54,355 nt of DNA, from positions 1-54,355 of the forward strand of contig JBCBAC010000012.1 in assembly GCA_038532735.1 (NCBI GenBank), written 5' to 3'. Both the position numbers and the translations under genes were made by a program. Of this stretch, positions 42,276 through 50,159 are shown in pieces. The notes beneath the pieces were generated by a model, which saw only the letters and a list, made by a program, of their open reading frames with translations, was not told the origin of the DNA and ran no database searches. The stretch comes from JAHTBL01 sp038532735 (GTDB lineage Bacteria; Pseudomonadota; Alphaproteobacteria; Rhodobacterales; Rhodobacteraceae). The first letter of the stretch is position 1. The number at the start of each line of letters is the position of its first letter.

Positions 42276-43169
42276 ATGAATATCGAGCAGATTTTATTGA
42301 ATTTTCTGGGCCAGAACCTGTTTTTGCTAGTTCTCGCCGCCTTCATCATCGTCTGTATCGTTCTGGGCGTGCGCATCGTGCCCCAGTCCGAGCAATATGT
42401 GGTCGAACGCTTTGGTCGCCTGAAATCGGTTTTGGGGCCGGGCATCAACTTTATCGTCCCGTTTCTGGACCGCGTGGCGCATAAAATCTCGATCCTAGAG
42501 CGTCAGCTGCCCAATGCCTCTCAGGACGCGATCACGATGGACAACGTGCTGGTGCAGGTCGAAACCAGCGTTTTCTACCGCATCACCGAGCCTGAGCGCA
42601 CTGTTTACCGGATCCGCGACGTGGATGCCGCGATTGCCACCACTGTGGCGGGTATCGTGCGGGCCGAAATCGGTAAGATGGAGCTGGATGAGGTTCAGTC
42701 GAACCGCGCGCAACTGATTACGCAGATCAAGGCGTTGGTCGAAGATGCCGTCGATGATTGGGGCATCGAAGTCACCCGCGCCGAGATTCTGGACGTGAAC
42801 CTTGATGCGGCCACGCGCGAGGCGATGTTGCAGCAGCTGAACGCTGAACGCGCGCGTCGTGCGCAGGTGACTGAGGCTGAAGGTGCCAAACGGTCGGTTG
42901 AGCTGGCTGCCGATGCAGAGCTTTACGCCGCTGAGCAAACCGCCAAAGCCCGCCGGATTGAGGCAGAGGCGGAGGCCTATGCGACGCAGGTTGTGGCGGC
43001 GGCTATTGCGGAGAACGGTCTTGAGGCCGCGCAGTATCAGGTTGCGCTGAAACAGGTGGAATCGCTGAACGCGCTGGGCGGAAGCCAAGGCTCCAACACG
43101 ATTGTGCTGCCTGCCAATGCGATTGAGGCGTTTGGCAATGCGTTCAACATGTTGAAAGGACGTGGCTGA
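42276..43169 (+). CDS. SPFH domain protein (stomatin/QmcA-like)
   Basis: A 297-residue membrane-anchored protein. An N-terminal hydrophobic helix (about residues 12-30) is followed by the SPFH/Band 7 domain (VPQSEQYVVERFGRL, ALVEDAVDDWGIEVTRAEI) and an alanine/glutamate-rich coiled coil with KRSVELAADAELYAAEQTAKA. Such proteins form large scaffolds in the inner membrane that help proteases and lipid organisation. It overlaps the NfeD gene by one base, the usual partner. Confidence 0.93.
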   Translation: MNIEQILLNFLGQNLFLLVLAAFIIVCIVLGVRIVPQSEQYVVERFGRLKSVLGPGINFIVPFLDRVAHKISILERQLPNASQDAITMDNVLVQVETSVFYRITEPERTVYRIRDVDAAIATTVAGIVRAEIGKMELDEVQSNRAQLITQIKALVEDAVDDWGIEVTRAEILDVNLDAATREAMLQQLNAERARRAQVTEAEGAKRSVELAADAELYAAEQTAKARRIEAEAEAYATQVVAAAIAENGLEAAQYQVALKQVESLNALGGSQGSNTIVLPANAIEAFGNAFNMLKGRG

Positions 43170-43453
43170 TGGATCTGGTTTTTGAATGGTGGGCCTGGGC
43201 GGTCGCGGCGCTTGTCCTTGGAATTCTTGAAGTGATTGCGCCTGCCTTTGTCCTGCTGGGCTTTGCCATCGGTGCAGGCGTCGTGGCGATCCTGCTTTTG
43301 ATCGGGGGGCCTGCTTTGATCGGCGGCTCCATCCCAATGGCGCTGGTGATTTTTGCGTCAGTCTCGCTGATCGCGTGGCTGATCTTGCGCAAGGTCTTTG
43401 CGCTGAAAACCGGTCAGGTCAAAACCTTCGACACGGATATCAATCAGGGATGA
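43169..43453 (+). CDS. NfeD family membrane protein (short form)
   Basis: A 94-residue membrane protein with about three hydrophobic segments, of the short NfeD type without the protease or OB domain of longer relatives. It begins one base inside the stop of the SPFH gene (TGATG), and this gene pair is widespread. The role is to support the SPFH scaffold. Its end overlaps by ten bases with the end of the convergent membrane protein gene. Confidence 0.87.
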   Translation: MDLVFEWWAWAVAALVLGILEVIAPAFVLLGFAIGAGVVAILLLIGGPALIGGSIPMALVIFASVSLIAWLILRKVFALKTGQVKTFDTDINQG

Positions 43454-44145
43454 TTGCCTAGAAGCGCTTGCAGGGTCTTGCCTTTGGCGAGCCAAGCAAC
43501 ACCGAAGGCAAGGATTGCCACGGCTTCCAACCAGAACACGGCGTTCAGCGCGTCCAGTCTTTCGGCGAGCGCTGAGCCTTCTTCGACCCCCAAAAAAATC
43601 GCGGCGAGCAGGGCGATCATGGCGAGGATGATCCATCCGCAGAGTCGGTAGATCCGGTTCGAACGACGCTTCTCGGCGTCTATGGGTTGGCCTCCGGTGC
43701 GTGTGAAAAGCACCAGACAGAACACCGCAATCGCCACAAAGAAGACGCCAGCACCTGCAAAATGCAGGGCAGAGGCGGGCAGGCCGGTCACGAGGCAGGC
43801 AGGCTCGCAGGTGGGCAGATCAACGCCCGTGGTTGGGAAAAGCGCTGTTACAATGGCCGCGACCCCCGCCACTTGGGAAACGCGGCGGTCGGTGATCTTT
43901 TCGCCCGGCTCAGGCGCATATCCTTTATAGCTGAACAGAAAGACGCCGATGGCGCAAAGGATGCCGACGAAGACGTCGCCCAAGTCGGTGTAGTAAAATG
44001 CGCTTACAGAATCCTCGATCCGGCCATTCACTGTAAGACCGTAGACGGCCAGCAGGATTGGAAGTGCCAGCCCCAAAACCCCAAGCGCGCGGCGCACGGT
44101 GAGAAAAGACAAAACCAGTGACTCGTTTTGCGGGGCGGGGGGCAT
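43444..44145 (-). CDS. Membrane protein of unknown function
   Basis: A 233-residue protein with about six hydrophobic segments. The start at 44145 is supported by AGGAG seven bases upstream; the frame above that is not convincing. A conserved-looking early block reads GRIEDSVSAFYYTDLGDVFVG and a short extramembrane loop holds two cysteines (LPTCEPACL). I do not recognise the family with certainty. It stands alone between nfeD and the LysE gene. Confidence 0.75.
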   Translation of the reverse strand: MPPAPQNESLVLSFLTVRRALGVLGLALPILLAVYGLTVNGRIEDSVSAFYYTDLGDVFVGILCAIGVFLFSYKGYAPEPGEKITDRRVSQVAGVAAIVTALFPTTGVDLPTCEPACLVTGLPASALHFAGAGVFFVAIAVFCLVLFTRTGGQPIDAEKRRSNRIYRLCGWIILAMIALLAAIFLGVEEGSALAERLDALNAVFWLEAVAILAFGVAWLAKGKTLQALLGNHP

Positions 44146-44219
44146 GGCGGGTCTCCTGTTTGGGTGGTTAGTCTCGGAGCCATTTGTGAACAAATCACGT
44201 GCCTGGCGACCGCTGGTCG

Positions 44220-44810
44220 TTAAAGAATGCGCGCGCCGACGAAAACAAGCAATCCAGCGGTTGAGTAGCGGAAGATGCCGAAGACCGCCGGGTGGGTCAG
44301 GACCTGTTGGAAAAGCGTGCCGGCGAGCAGGTAGAGGCTGGTACCCGCAATTACGATGGCCATGTAAGACAGCCCGAACGCCGCACTTTGCACGAGCGTT
44401 GTGGGTTGCGTCAGAAACATGCCTGCCGCCAGCATCGCGCTAATCGAAGTTTGCGGGTTCAAGAGCGCGAGTACCAGGCCCGATACAGGGCCAGGCTGAC
44501 GTTCTGTGCAGCCGGTCGGCGGCGGCATTTTTGTTTGAATGATGCCGTAGGCCAGCCACAAAAAGTACGCGAGGGCCGCGTACTTGATCAGATCAAATGT
44601 GGCCGGGCTGATGCTGTTGAGAAAATCCGTGCAAGCCGCAGCAACAGCCCAAACCGCGCCAAACCCGGCGGCACCGCCGACAATAAACGGTGCCGCGCGG
44701 GCGGCGTTGCAGGAAGCGCCGAACATGAGGGAGATCAAGTTCACTGGCCCGGGAGAAAGCGCAAGCGTCCCCGCAAAAATGAAAAATGGATAAGTCAAAT
44801 AGTCGAACAT
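44220..44810 (-). CDS. LysE family exporter
   Basis: A 196-residue inner-membrane protein of the LysE/RhtB amino acid exporter family, about six helices. SPGPVNLISLMFGAS near the N-terminus is the family motif (SPGPN-like), and LLNPQTSISAML in the middle matches the conserved NP site. The exported substrate is unknown. The 177 bases between this gene and pyrF hold no gene that I can support. Confidence 0.87.
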   Translation of the reverse strand: MFDYLTYPFFIFAGTLALSPGPVNLISLMFGASCNAARAAPFIVGGAAGFGAVWAVAAACTDFLNSISPATFDLIKYAALAYFLWLAYGIIQTKMPPPTGCTERQPGPVSGLVLALLNPQTSISAMLAAGMFLTQPTTLVQSAAFGLSYMAIVIAGTSLYLLAGTLFQQVLTHPAVFGIFRYSTAGLLVFVGARIL

Positions 44811-44987
44811 AAAGAGGCCCGTAAATGAGCTGTTTCAAAAGGAATTGGGTTCAAAATCGAACGTAAAATCAGGCCGACGAAAAATGCCGGCTGCGGTCTG
44901 AATACGCTTAATCAGGGCGTGCAAAGAAGCGCAGTGGGCTGGACCCATGCGTCTTTGACGGAGTTTTCACAGTTTGCGTGAAAAAGG

Positions 44988-45677
44988 TCAGGCAAGCTCG
45001 GCCAGTACGGCCTTTGCAGCGGCTTGCGGGCTTGCGGCTTGCCATATCGGGCGACCGATCACGATATGATCGGCCCCGTCAGCAATCGCTTGTGCTGGGG
45101 TCGCGACGCGCTTTTGATCGCCCAGAGCTGCGCCTGCCGGACGAACGCCGGGGGTGACGATCAGCTTACCGTCGGCCTCCGGCAAAGCGCGGATCAGAGC
45201 GGCCTCCTGGGGGGAGGCGATCAGACCGTCCGCGCCAGCGTTCAGCGCTTGGCTTGCGCGCTCTAGCACAAGATCCTGCACATCGCCGGGTTTCAGGCAG
45301 CTTGCGTCAAGATCATCCCGATCAAGCGACGTCAGGATAGTAACAGCGAGAATCTTGAGGTCTTTGCCGCCCTTACCGTTCTGGGCCGCGCGCACCACAT
45401 GCGGGTCGCCATGCACGGTCAGAAAGTCGAGATCGAATTGCGCAAGACCGCGCACGGCAGCCTCGACCGTCGCGCCGATATCGAAGAGCTTCATATCCAG
45501 AAAGATGCGCTTGCCGTGATCCTGCTTTAGCTCGTTGGCCAGCGCTAAGCCGCCAGTTGTCAGCATTCCCAAGCCGATCTTGTAAAAAGACGCCGCATCG
45601 TCCAGCGCTTCTGCAAGCTGCAGCCCCTCGATTGCGGTGGGGACGTCAAGCGCGACAATCAGGCGGTCGTCGGACAT
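44988..45677 (-). CDS. pyrF: Orotidine 5'-phosphate decarboxylase
   Basis: A 229-residue enzyme for the last step of UMP synthesis. The catalytic tetrad region is FLDMKLFDIG (Asp, Lys, Asp), with LTVHGDPHVV and VTPGVRPAG, IVIGRPIW as phosphate-binding loops. The protein should start at the ATG at 45677 (MSDDRLIVALDV); the frame continues upstream but crosses a promoter and the divergent small gene at 45793. Confidence 0.96.
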   Translation of the reverse strand: MSDDRLIVALDVPTAIEGLQLAEALDDAASFYKIGLGMLTTGGLALANELKQDHGKRIFLDMKLFDIGATVEAAVRGLAQFDLDFLTVHGDPHVVRAAQNGKGGKDLKILAVTILTSLDRDDLDASCLKPGDVQDLVLERASQALNAGADGLIASPQEAALIRALPEADGKLIVTPGVRPAGAALGDQKRVATPAQAIADGADHIVIGRPIWQAASPQAAAKAVLAELA

Positions 45678-45736
45678 GGGGCAGGCTCCTTCTGGCAGAT
45701 CAGCGCTGTCCTGCCGGAAAGCGCGGGGCGAGGCAA

Positions 45737-45761
45737 GGAACTCTTGGCTGCCCGACGTGTT
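45737..45761 (+). promoter_or_regulatory. EcfG-type promoter before the small membrane protein gene
   Basis: GGAAC (45737-45741) and GTT (45759-45761) are 17 bases apart, the same spacing as in the PRC-barrel promoter. The base before GTT is T instead of C. A transcript start near 45768 would leave about 25 bases of leader with an AAGGAGG ribosome site. Confidence 0.62.
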
Positions 45762-45792
45762 GATTTTGCGAACACGAGATAAGGAGGCTGGT

Positions 45793-46074
45793 ATGCCCGA
45801 CACTGAAAAGAACGCCCGCAAGATGCCGCGCGCCCTTTTTGCCCTCATCCCGATTTCTTTTGTTGCGATGGTTGGGGTGATGGTTCTGCTGGGTGAGAAC
45901 AACGGCGGCCCGGTGGAAGACCCCGACATTGTGCTGGAGACTGATCCGTTTGAGGCCAGCAGCTCGCCCGTAGATGTCAGCGAAGTGACAGACCCCGATG
46001 GTGTCGGTGGTACTGTGACGCCCACACTCTCCGGCCCAGAAGGCCGGGACAACAGTGTTTTCTTCGAAAATTAA
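45793..46074 (+). CDS. Small single-helix membrane protein with acidic tail
   Basis: A 93-residue protein of unknown function. A basic N-terminus (KNARKMPR) precedes one hydrophobic helix (about residues 14-34, FALIPISFVAMVGVMVLLG), and the rest is acidic and Pro/Ser/Thr-rich (EDPDIVLETDPFEASSSP), probably periplasmic. A strong AAGGAGG ribosome site and an EcfG-type promoter lie upstream. Its stop codon overlaps that of the convergent gene. Confidence 0.8.
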   Translation: MPDTEKNARKMPRALFALIPISFVAMVGVMVLLGENNGGPVEDPDIVLETDPFEASSSPVDVSEVTDPDGVGGTVTPTLSGPEGRDNSVFFEN

Positions 46075-46379
46075 GCGGCGCGGGTAACAAGCCCGTCCAG
46101 CAAAGTCTTGAGCGGCGCAAGATGCGCGCGCGGAACCGGCAGCACCTCCCCATCAGCCAGAAGGCGCGCCCGGAGGCCGGGCGTCTTGGAGCGGTGCTGC
46201 TTTTGTGCGCGTGCGATCATGCCTGCGCTGATCGTCTCAAAGGAGGCGTTCAATGGCGCCTGCAAACTTTCGGCATAACGCGCGGTGACGGGTCCATCAT
46301 GGACGGTCACAATCGCCTCGAACGCCGCTTCGGCAGGATTATAGATCAGATCGGAAATTTCTGTACGCTTACTGCTCAT
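46071..46379 (-). CDS. Small protein of unknown function with an EcfG-type promoter
   Basis: A 102-residue soluble protein (EISDLIYNPAEAAFEAIVTV, ending PLKTLLDGLVTRAA). The central part is basic (ARAQKQHRSKTPGLRAR). I do not recognise a family. A perfect EcfG-type promoter faces it from 46461, about 60 bases before the ATG, so it is likely induced in general stress. Its stop overlaps the stop of the small membrane protein gene. Confidence 0.78.
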   Translation of the reverse strand: MSSKRTEISDLIYNPAEAAFEAIVTVHDGPVTARYAESLQAPLNASFETISAGMIARAQKQHRSKTPGLRARLLADGEVLPVPRAHLAPLKTLLDGLVTRAA

Positions 46380-46436
46380 TATACACCTCTTTGGGTCTTT
46401 CTCACTTTGTATAAATGGGGAGGCCCCTTTGGATTA

Positions 46437-46461
46437 AACGGGGAATTCACGAATTTGTTCC
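46437..46461 (-). promoter_or_regulatory. EcfG-type promoter of the small minus-strand gene
   Basis: On the minus strand GGAAC (46461-46457) is followed after exactly 16 bases by CGTT (46440-46437), a full match to the EcfG promoter layout. It points at the gene that starts at 46379. Confidence 0.75.
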
Positions 46462-46479
46462 CATGGCGTGGCAGCGCGC

Positions 46480-46509
46480 CTTGAACGGAGGCTCTTCACC
46501 TCCCATTTA
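46480..46509 (+). promoter_or_regulatory. Heat-shock (RpoH-type) promoter of clpB
   Basis: CTTGAA (46480-46485) and CCCATTTA (46502-46509) are 16 bases apart, close to the sigma-32 consensus. The transcript would start about 70 bases before clpB, a classic heat-shock gene. Confidence 0.75.
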
Positions 46510-46586
46510 TCCTGCAAGGTCCTTACTGGGGTATGCCGCAAAGTCGGGTGCGCCAAATCCGGGACGCTTAACGAAGGAGAGAGCTT

Positions 46587-49202
46587 ATGAACTTGGACAA
46601 GTTCACCGAGCGGTCGCGCGGCTTTATTCAGGCTGCCCAGACGATCGCAATGCGGGACAGTCATCAGCGGATGACGCCCGAACACCTGTTGAAAGCATTA
46701 ATGGATGACGATCAGGGGCTTGCGAGCAATCTAATTAAACGTGCAGGCGGCGCGCCTGAGCGCGTTTTGGAAGCCGTCGATCTGGCCTTGGGCAAAATGC
46801 CCAAGGTGACGGGGGATGCTGGCCAGACCTATCTGGATCAAAGCACCGCCAAAGTGCTGGCAGAAGCCGAAAAGATCGCCAAGAAAGCGGGCGACAGTTT
46901 TGTGCCGGTGGAGCGCATGCTGATGGCGCTGGCTTTGGTGAAATCCAAGGCGAAAGAGGCCTTGGAAGCAGGCGCAGTCTCGGCGCAGTCGCTGAATGAG
47001 GCGATCAACGATATTCGTAAGGGCCGCACGGCGGATACGGCGTCGGCCGAGGAAGGCTATGACGCGCTGAAGAAATACGCGCAGGATCTGACCGCGCGCG
47101 CTGAGGAAGGCCGGATTGACCCGATCATCGGGCGGGACGAGGAAATTCGTCGCACGATGCAGGTTCTGAGCCGCCGGACCAAGAATAACCCTGTTCTGAT
47201 TGGTGAGCCAGGCGTGGGTAAGACCGCGATTGCCGAAGGTCTCGCGTTGCGGATCGTCAATGGCGACGTGCCGGAGAGCCTGCGCAACAAACGGTTGATG
47301 GCGCTCGATATGGGGGCCTTGATCGCAGGTGCGAAATATCGTGGCGAGTTCGAGGAGCGCTTGAAAGCGATCCTGTCGGAAGTCACCGCTGCGGCTGGTG
47401 AGATCATCCTGTTTATCGACGAGATGCACACGCTCGTGGGTGCTGGTAAAACCGACGGCGCGATGGATGCGTCCAACCTGCTGAAACCTGCGCTGGCGCG
47501 GGGGGAGTTGCACTGTGTGGGTGCGACCACGCTCGATGAATACCGCAAATATGTGGAGAAAGACGCAGCACTCGCGCGGCGGTTCCAGCCCGTGATGGTG
47601 GAAGAGCCGACGGTGGAGGATACGATTTCGATCCTACGGGGTATTAAAGAGAAGTATGAGCTGCACCACGGTGTCCGGATTTCCGACAGCGCGTTGGTTG
47701 CGGCTTCGACTTTGAGCCACCGTTACATCACCGACCGGTTCCTGCCGGATAAGGCGATTGACCTTGTGGATGAGGCCGCGTCGCGGTTGCGGATGGAAGT
47801 GGACAGCAAGCCGGAAGAGCTGGACGCGCTTGACCGTGAGATTCTGCAAAAGCAGATCGAAGCGGAAGCGCTGCGGCTTGAGGATGATGCGGCCTCGAAG
47901 GATCGGTTGGAGACCTTGGAAAAGGATCTGTCCGATCTGCAGCAACGCTCAAGCGAGATGACAGCCCAGTGGCAGGCGGAGCGCGATAAGCTCGCGTCGG
48001 CCCGTGATCTGAAAGAGCACTTGGATCGTGCGCGTGCCGAGTTGGATATCGCCAAGCGCGAAGGTAATCTGGCCAAGGCTGGTGAGCTGTCCTACGGCGT
48101 GATCCCCGAGCTTGAGAAAAAGCTGGGCGCCGCGGAAGAGCAGGGCGACGAGGTCATGGTCGAAGAGGCCGTGAGGCCTGAGCAAATCGCGAGCGTCGTT
48201 GAACGTTGGACGGGTATTCCGACCGCCAAGATGCTGGAAGGTGAGCGCGAGAAGCTACTGCGCATGGAAGAGGAAATCGGCCGCCGTGTGATTGGCCAGA
48301 AGCAGGCGGTGACGGCTGTTGCTAATGCCGTGCGCCGTGCGCGGGCTGGTCTCAATGACGAGAACCGCCCGCTGGGTTCGTTCCTGTTCCTTGGGCCGAC
48401 CGGTGTCGGTAAGACCGAGCTGACCAAGGCCGTAGCTGAGTTCCTATTTGACGATGACAGCGCGATGGTGCGCATCGATATGTCTGAGTTCATGGAGAAA
48501 CACGCGGTCGCCCGTCTCATCGGCGCGCCTCCGGGTTATGTGGGTTACGATGAAGGCGGTGTGCTGACCGAAGCTGTGCGGCGCAGGCCTTATCAGGTCG
48601 TGCTCTTCGACGAGGTCGAGAAGGCGCACCCGGATGTGTTTAACGTGCTGTTGCAGGTGCTGGATGATGGTATGCTGACTGATGGTCAGGGCCGCACGGT
48701 CGATTTCAAGCAGACACTGATCGTGCTGACCTCGAACCTTGGCGCGCAGTCGCTGAGCCAGCTGCCCGATGGGGCTGATCCGAGCGATGCCCGCCGTGAT
48801 GTGATGGACGCGGTGCGCGCGCATTTCCGGCCAGAGTTTCTGAACCGTCTGGACGAGACGATTATCTTTGATCGTCTGGCCCGTGGGGACATGTCCGGGA
48901 TCGTGGATATTCAGCTATCACGTCTGGTGGCACGGCTGGCAGCCCGCAAGATCACGCTGGATCTGGACGACAGTGCGAAAGTTTGGCTGGCAGAGGAAGG
49001 CTATGATCCGGTCTTCGGTGCGCGTCCGTTGAAGCGTGTGATTCAGCGCGCATTGCAGAACCCGTTGGCAGAGATGTTGCTGGCGGGGGATGTGAAGGAC
49101 GGGGAGGCGGTGACTGTCTCTGCCGGAGCCGATGGCCTTCTGATCGGGGATCGCGTGGCGTCGAGCAACCGCCAACCTCCAGAGGATGCGGTGGTTCATT
49201 AA
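46587..49202 (+). CDS. clpB: Disaggregating chaperone ClpB
   Basis: An 871-residue AAA+ chaperone that pulls proteins out of aggregates together with DnaK. The N-terminal Clp domain is followed by the first ATPase (GEPGVGKT, then DEMHTLVGAG), a long coiled-coil middle domain (about residues 410-525, the mark of ClpB over ClpA), and the second ATPase (GPTGVGKTE, then LFDEVEKAHPDV). A good GGAGAGA ribosome site precedes the ATG. A heat-shock promoter lies upstream and a GC-rich hairpin directly after the stop. Confidence 0.97.
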   Translation: MNLDKFTERSRGFIQAAQTIAMRDSHQRMTPEHLLKALMDDDQGLASNLIKRAGGAPERVLEAVDLALGKMPKVTGDAGQTYLDQSTAKVLAEAEKIAKKAGDSFVPVERMLMALALVKSKAKEALEAGAVSAQSLNEAINDIRKGRTADTASAEEGYDALKKYAQDLTARAEEGRIDPIIGRDEEIRRTMQVLSRRTKNNPVLIGEPGVGKTAIAEGLALRIVNGDVPESLRNKRLMALDMGALIAGAKYRGEFEERLKAILSEVTAAAGEIILFIDEMHTLVGAGKTDGAMDASNLLKPALARGELHCVGATTLDEYRKYVEKDAALARRFQPVMVEEPTVEDTISILRGIKEKYELHHGVRISDSALVAASTLSHRYITDRFLPDKAIDLVDEAASRLRMEVDSKPEELDALDREILQKQIEAEALRLEDDAASKDRLETLEKDLSDLQQRSSEMTAQWQAERDKLASARDLKEHLDRARAELDIAKREGNLAKAGELSYGVIPELEKKLGAAEEQGDEVMVEEAVRPEQIASVVERWTGIPTAKMLEGEREKLLRMEEEIGRRVIGQKQAVTAVANAVRRARAGLNDENRPLGSFLFLGPTGVGKTELTKAVAEFLFDDDSAMVRIDMSEFMEKHAVARLIGAPPGYVGYDEGGVLTEAVRRRPYQVVLFDEVEKAHPDVFNVLLQVLDDGMLTDGQGRTVDFKQTLIVLTSNLGAQSLSQLPDGADPSDARRDVMDAVRAHFRPEFLNRLDETIIFDRLARGDMSGIVDIQLSRLVARLAARKITLDLDDSAKVWLAEEGYDPVFGARPLKRVIQRALQNPLAEMLLAGDVKDGEAVTVSAGADGLLIGDRVASSNRQPPEDAVVH

Positions 49203-49225
49203 CGGCGTTTGCCTCACAAACGCCG
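49203..49225 (+). terminator. Hairpin right after clpB
   Basis: CGGCGTTTG (49203-49211) and CAAACGCCG (49217-49225) form a perfect 9-bp stem around CCTCA, starting right after the clpB stop codon. There is no T run, so termination strength is uncertain. Confidence 0.6.
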
Positions 49226-49285
49226 AGCAAAGCGTCAGGTGAATTGCGTAGCAAATCATTGAAAGCGTCATCCTTACTAAAGGTA

Positions 49286-49378
49286 TTGCGCCGCGGGCGT
49301 TGCCCGCGTCGCCACGCTGGGAGGGGCGCTGCCCCTCCCAGACCCTCCCCGAGGTATTTGGGGACAAAAGAAAAAGGC
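49286..49378. repeat. GC-rich intergenic repeat of Rhodobacterales type
   Basis: Two hairpins in a row: CGCGGGC/GCCCGCG around GTT, and GGGAGGGGC/GCCCCTCCC around GCT, followed by the tail ACCCTCCCCGAGGTATTTGG and an A/G-rich end. This layout (hairpins, then a GGTATTT-like tail) recalls a repeat often seen in genomes of this order. It fills the gap between clpB and the fasciclin gene. Confidence 0.6.
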
Positions 49379-49403
49379 CCCGGAGCGTGAGCTGCGGGGC
49401 CTT
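49374..49403 (-). terminator. Intrinsic terminator of the fasciclin gene
   Basis: AAGGCCCCG (49374-49382) and CGGGGCCTT (49395-49403) form a perfect 9-bp stem; read on the minus strand it runs into a T tract. It lies about 20 bases after the end of the fasciclin gene. Confidence 0.82.
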
Positions 49404-49424
49404 CGTTTTGATATTGCGAGAGAC

Positions 49425-49910
49425 TTAGCTTTCCGGCGGCAGGATCACGCTGTCGATCACGTGGATCACGCCGTTGGAGGCTTCGATGTCTGCCGTCACG
49501 ACGGAGGCTTCCTGCACCTTCACGCCACCTTCGGTCATGATAGTCACCGCAGCGCCGTTGACGGTTTCGGCTTCCATGCCGTTGCTGAGATCGGTCGACA
49601 TAACCTTACCCGGCACGACGTGGTAGGTCAGGATCGCGGTCAGCTGGTCTTTGTTCTCGGGCTCCAGCAAGGACTCAACGGTGCCTTCGGGCAGGGCTGC
49701 AAACGCTTCGTCGGTGGGTGCGAACACGGTGAAGGGACCGTCGCCTTTCAGCGTATCGACCAGCTCGGCTGCGGTGGCCGCGGCGAGCAGCGTCTCGAAC
49801 GAGCCTGCGCCTGCAGCGGTGTCTACGATGTCTTTCTTCATGGAACCGGCCCATGCGGGGGCGGCGATCAAAGTAGCGGTTGCCAGTGCAACAAAGGTTC
49901 TGCGGATCAT
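49425..49910 (-). CDS. Secreted fasciclin domain protein
   Basis: A 161-residue exported protein with a signal peptide (MIRRTFVALATATLIAAPAWA) and one fasciclin (FAS1) domain. The conserved FAS1 pieces are GPFTVFAPTDEAFAALP, LTYHVVPGKV and SNGVIHVIDSVILP. FAS1 domains mediate adhesion or matrix binding. It is a single-gene unit with its own terminator. Confidence 0.93.
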   Translation of the reverse strand: MIRRTFVALATATLIAAPAWAGSMKKDIVDTAAGAGSFETLLAAATAAELVDTLKGDGPFTVFAPTDEAFAALPEGTVESLLEPENKDQLTAILTYHVVPGKVMSTDLSNGMEAETVNGAAVTIMTEGGVKVQEASVVTADIEASNGVIHVIDSVILPPES

Positions 49911-50159
49911 ATTGGTAAACTCCCAAAGTGGAGCGCGAGGGGATCCCGCGCTGACTGGTGTGGAAGTAGGGACACGAGCAGGGAAGAAAATGCGCAGAAC
50001 TTTGCCATGGGCGAAAACAAGTCGCTTGCCTTTAGGTTAAGCCTGACTAAGCGGGCGCATTTTTTCGTTTCCAGTAAAAAAGTGTTGAGCAGATGTGAGG
50101 CCGCTTGTGATTGGCCTGGGCCTCGCCCAAGGTTCGGGGCAGCCAGGGAGGACCACGCG

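Noticed and set aside
44811..44987. Small gene in the gap between the LysE gene and pyrF
   Set aside because: Only a 13-codon frame beginning at 44825 is visible, without a ribosome site or any sign of conservation.
49461..50159. N-terminal extension of the glutamate synthase family protein
   Set aside because: The extension is antisense to the fasciclin gene; a strong ribosome site and a membrane helix mark the start at 50160.
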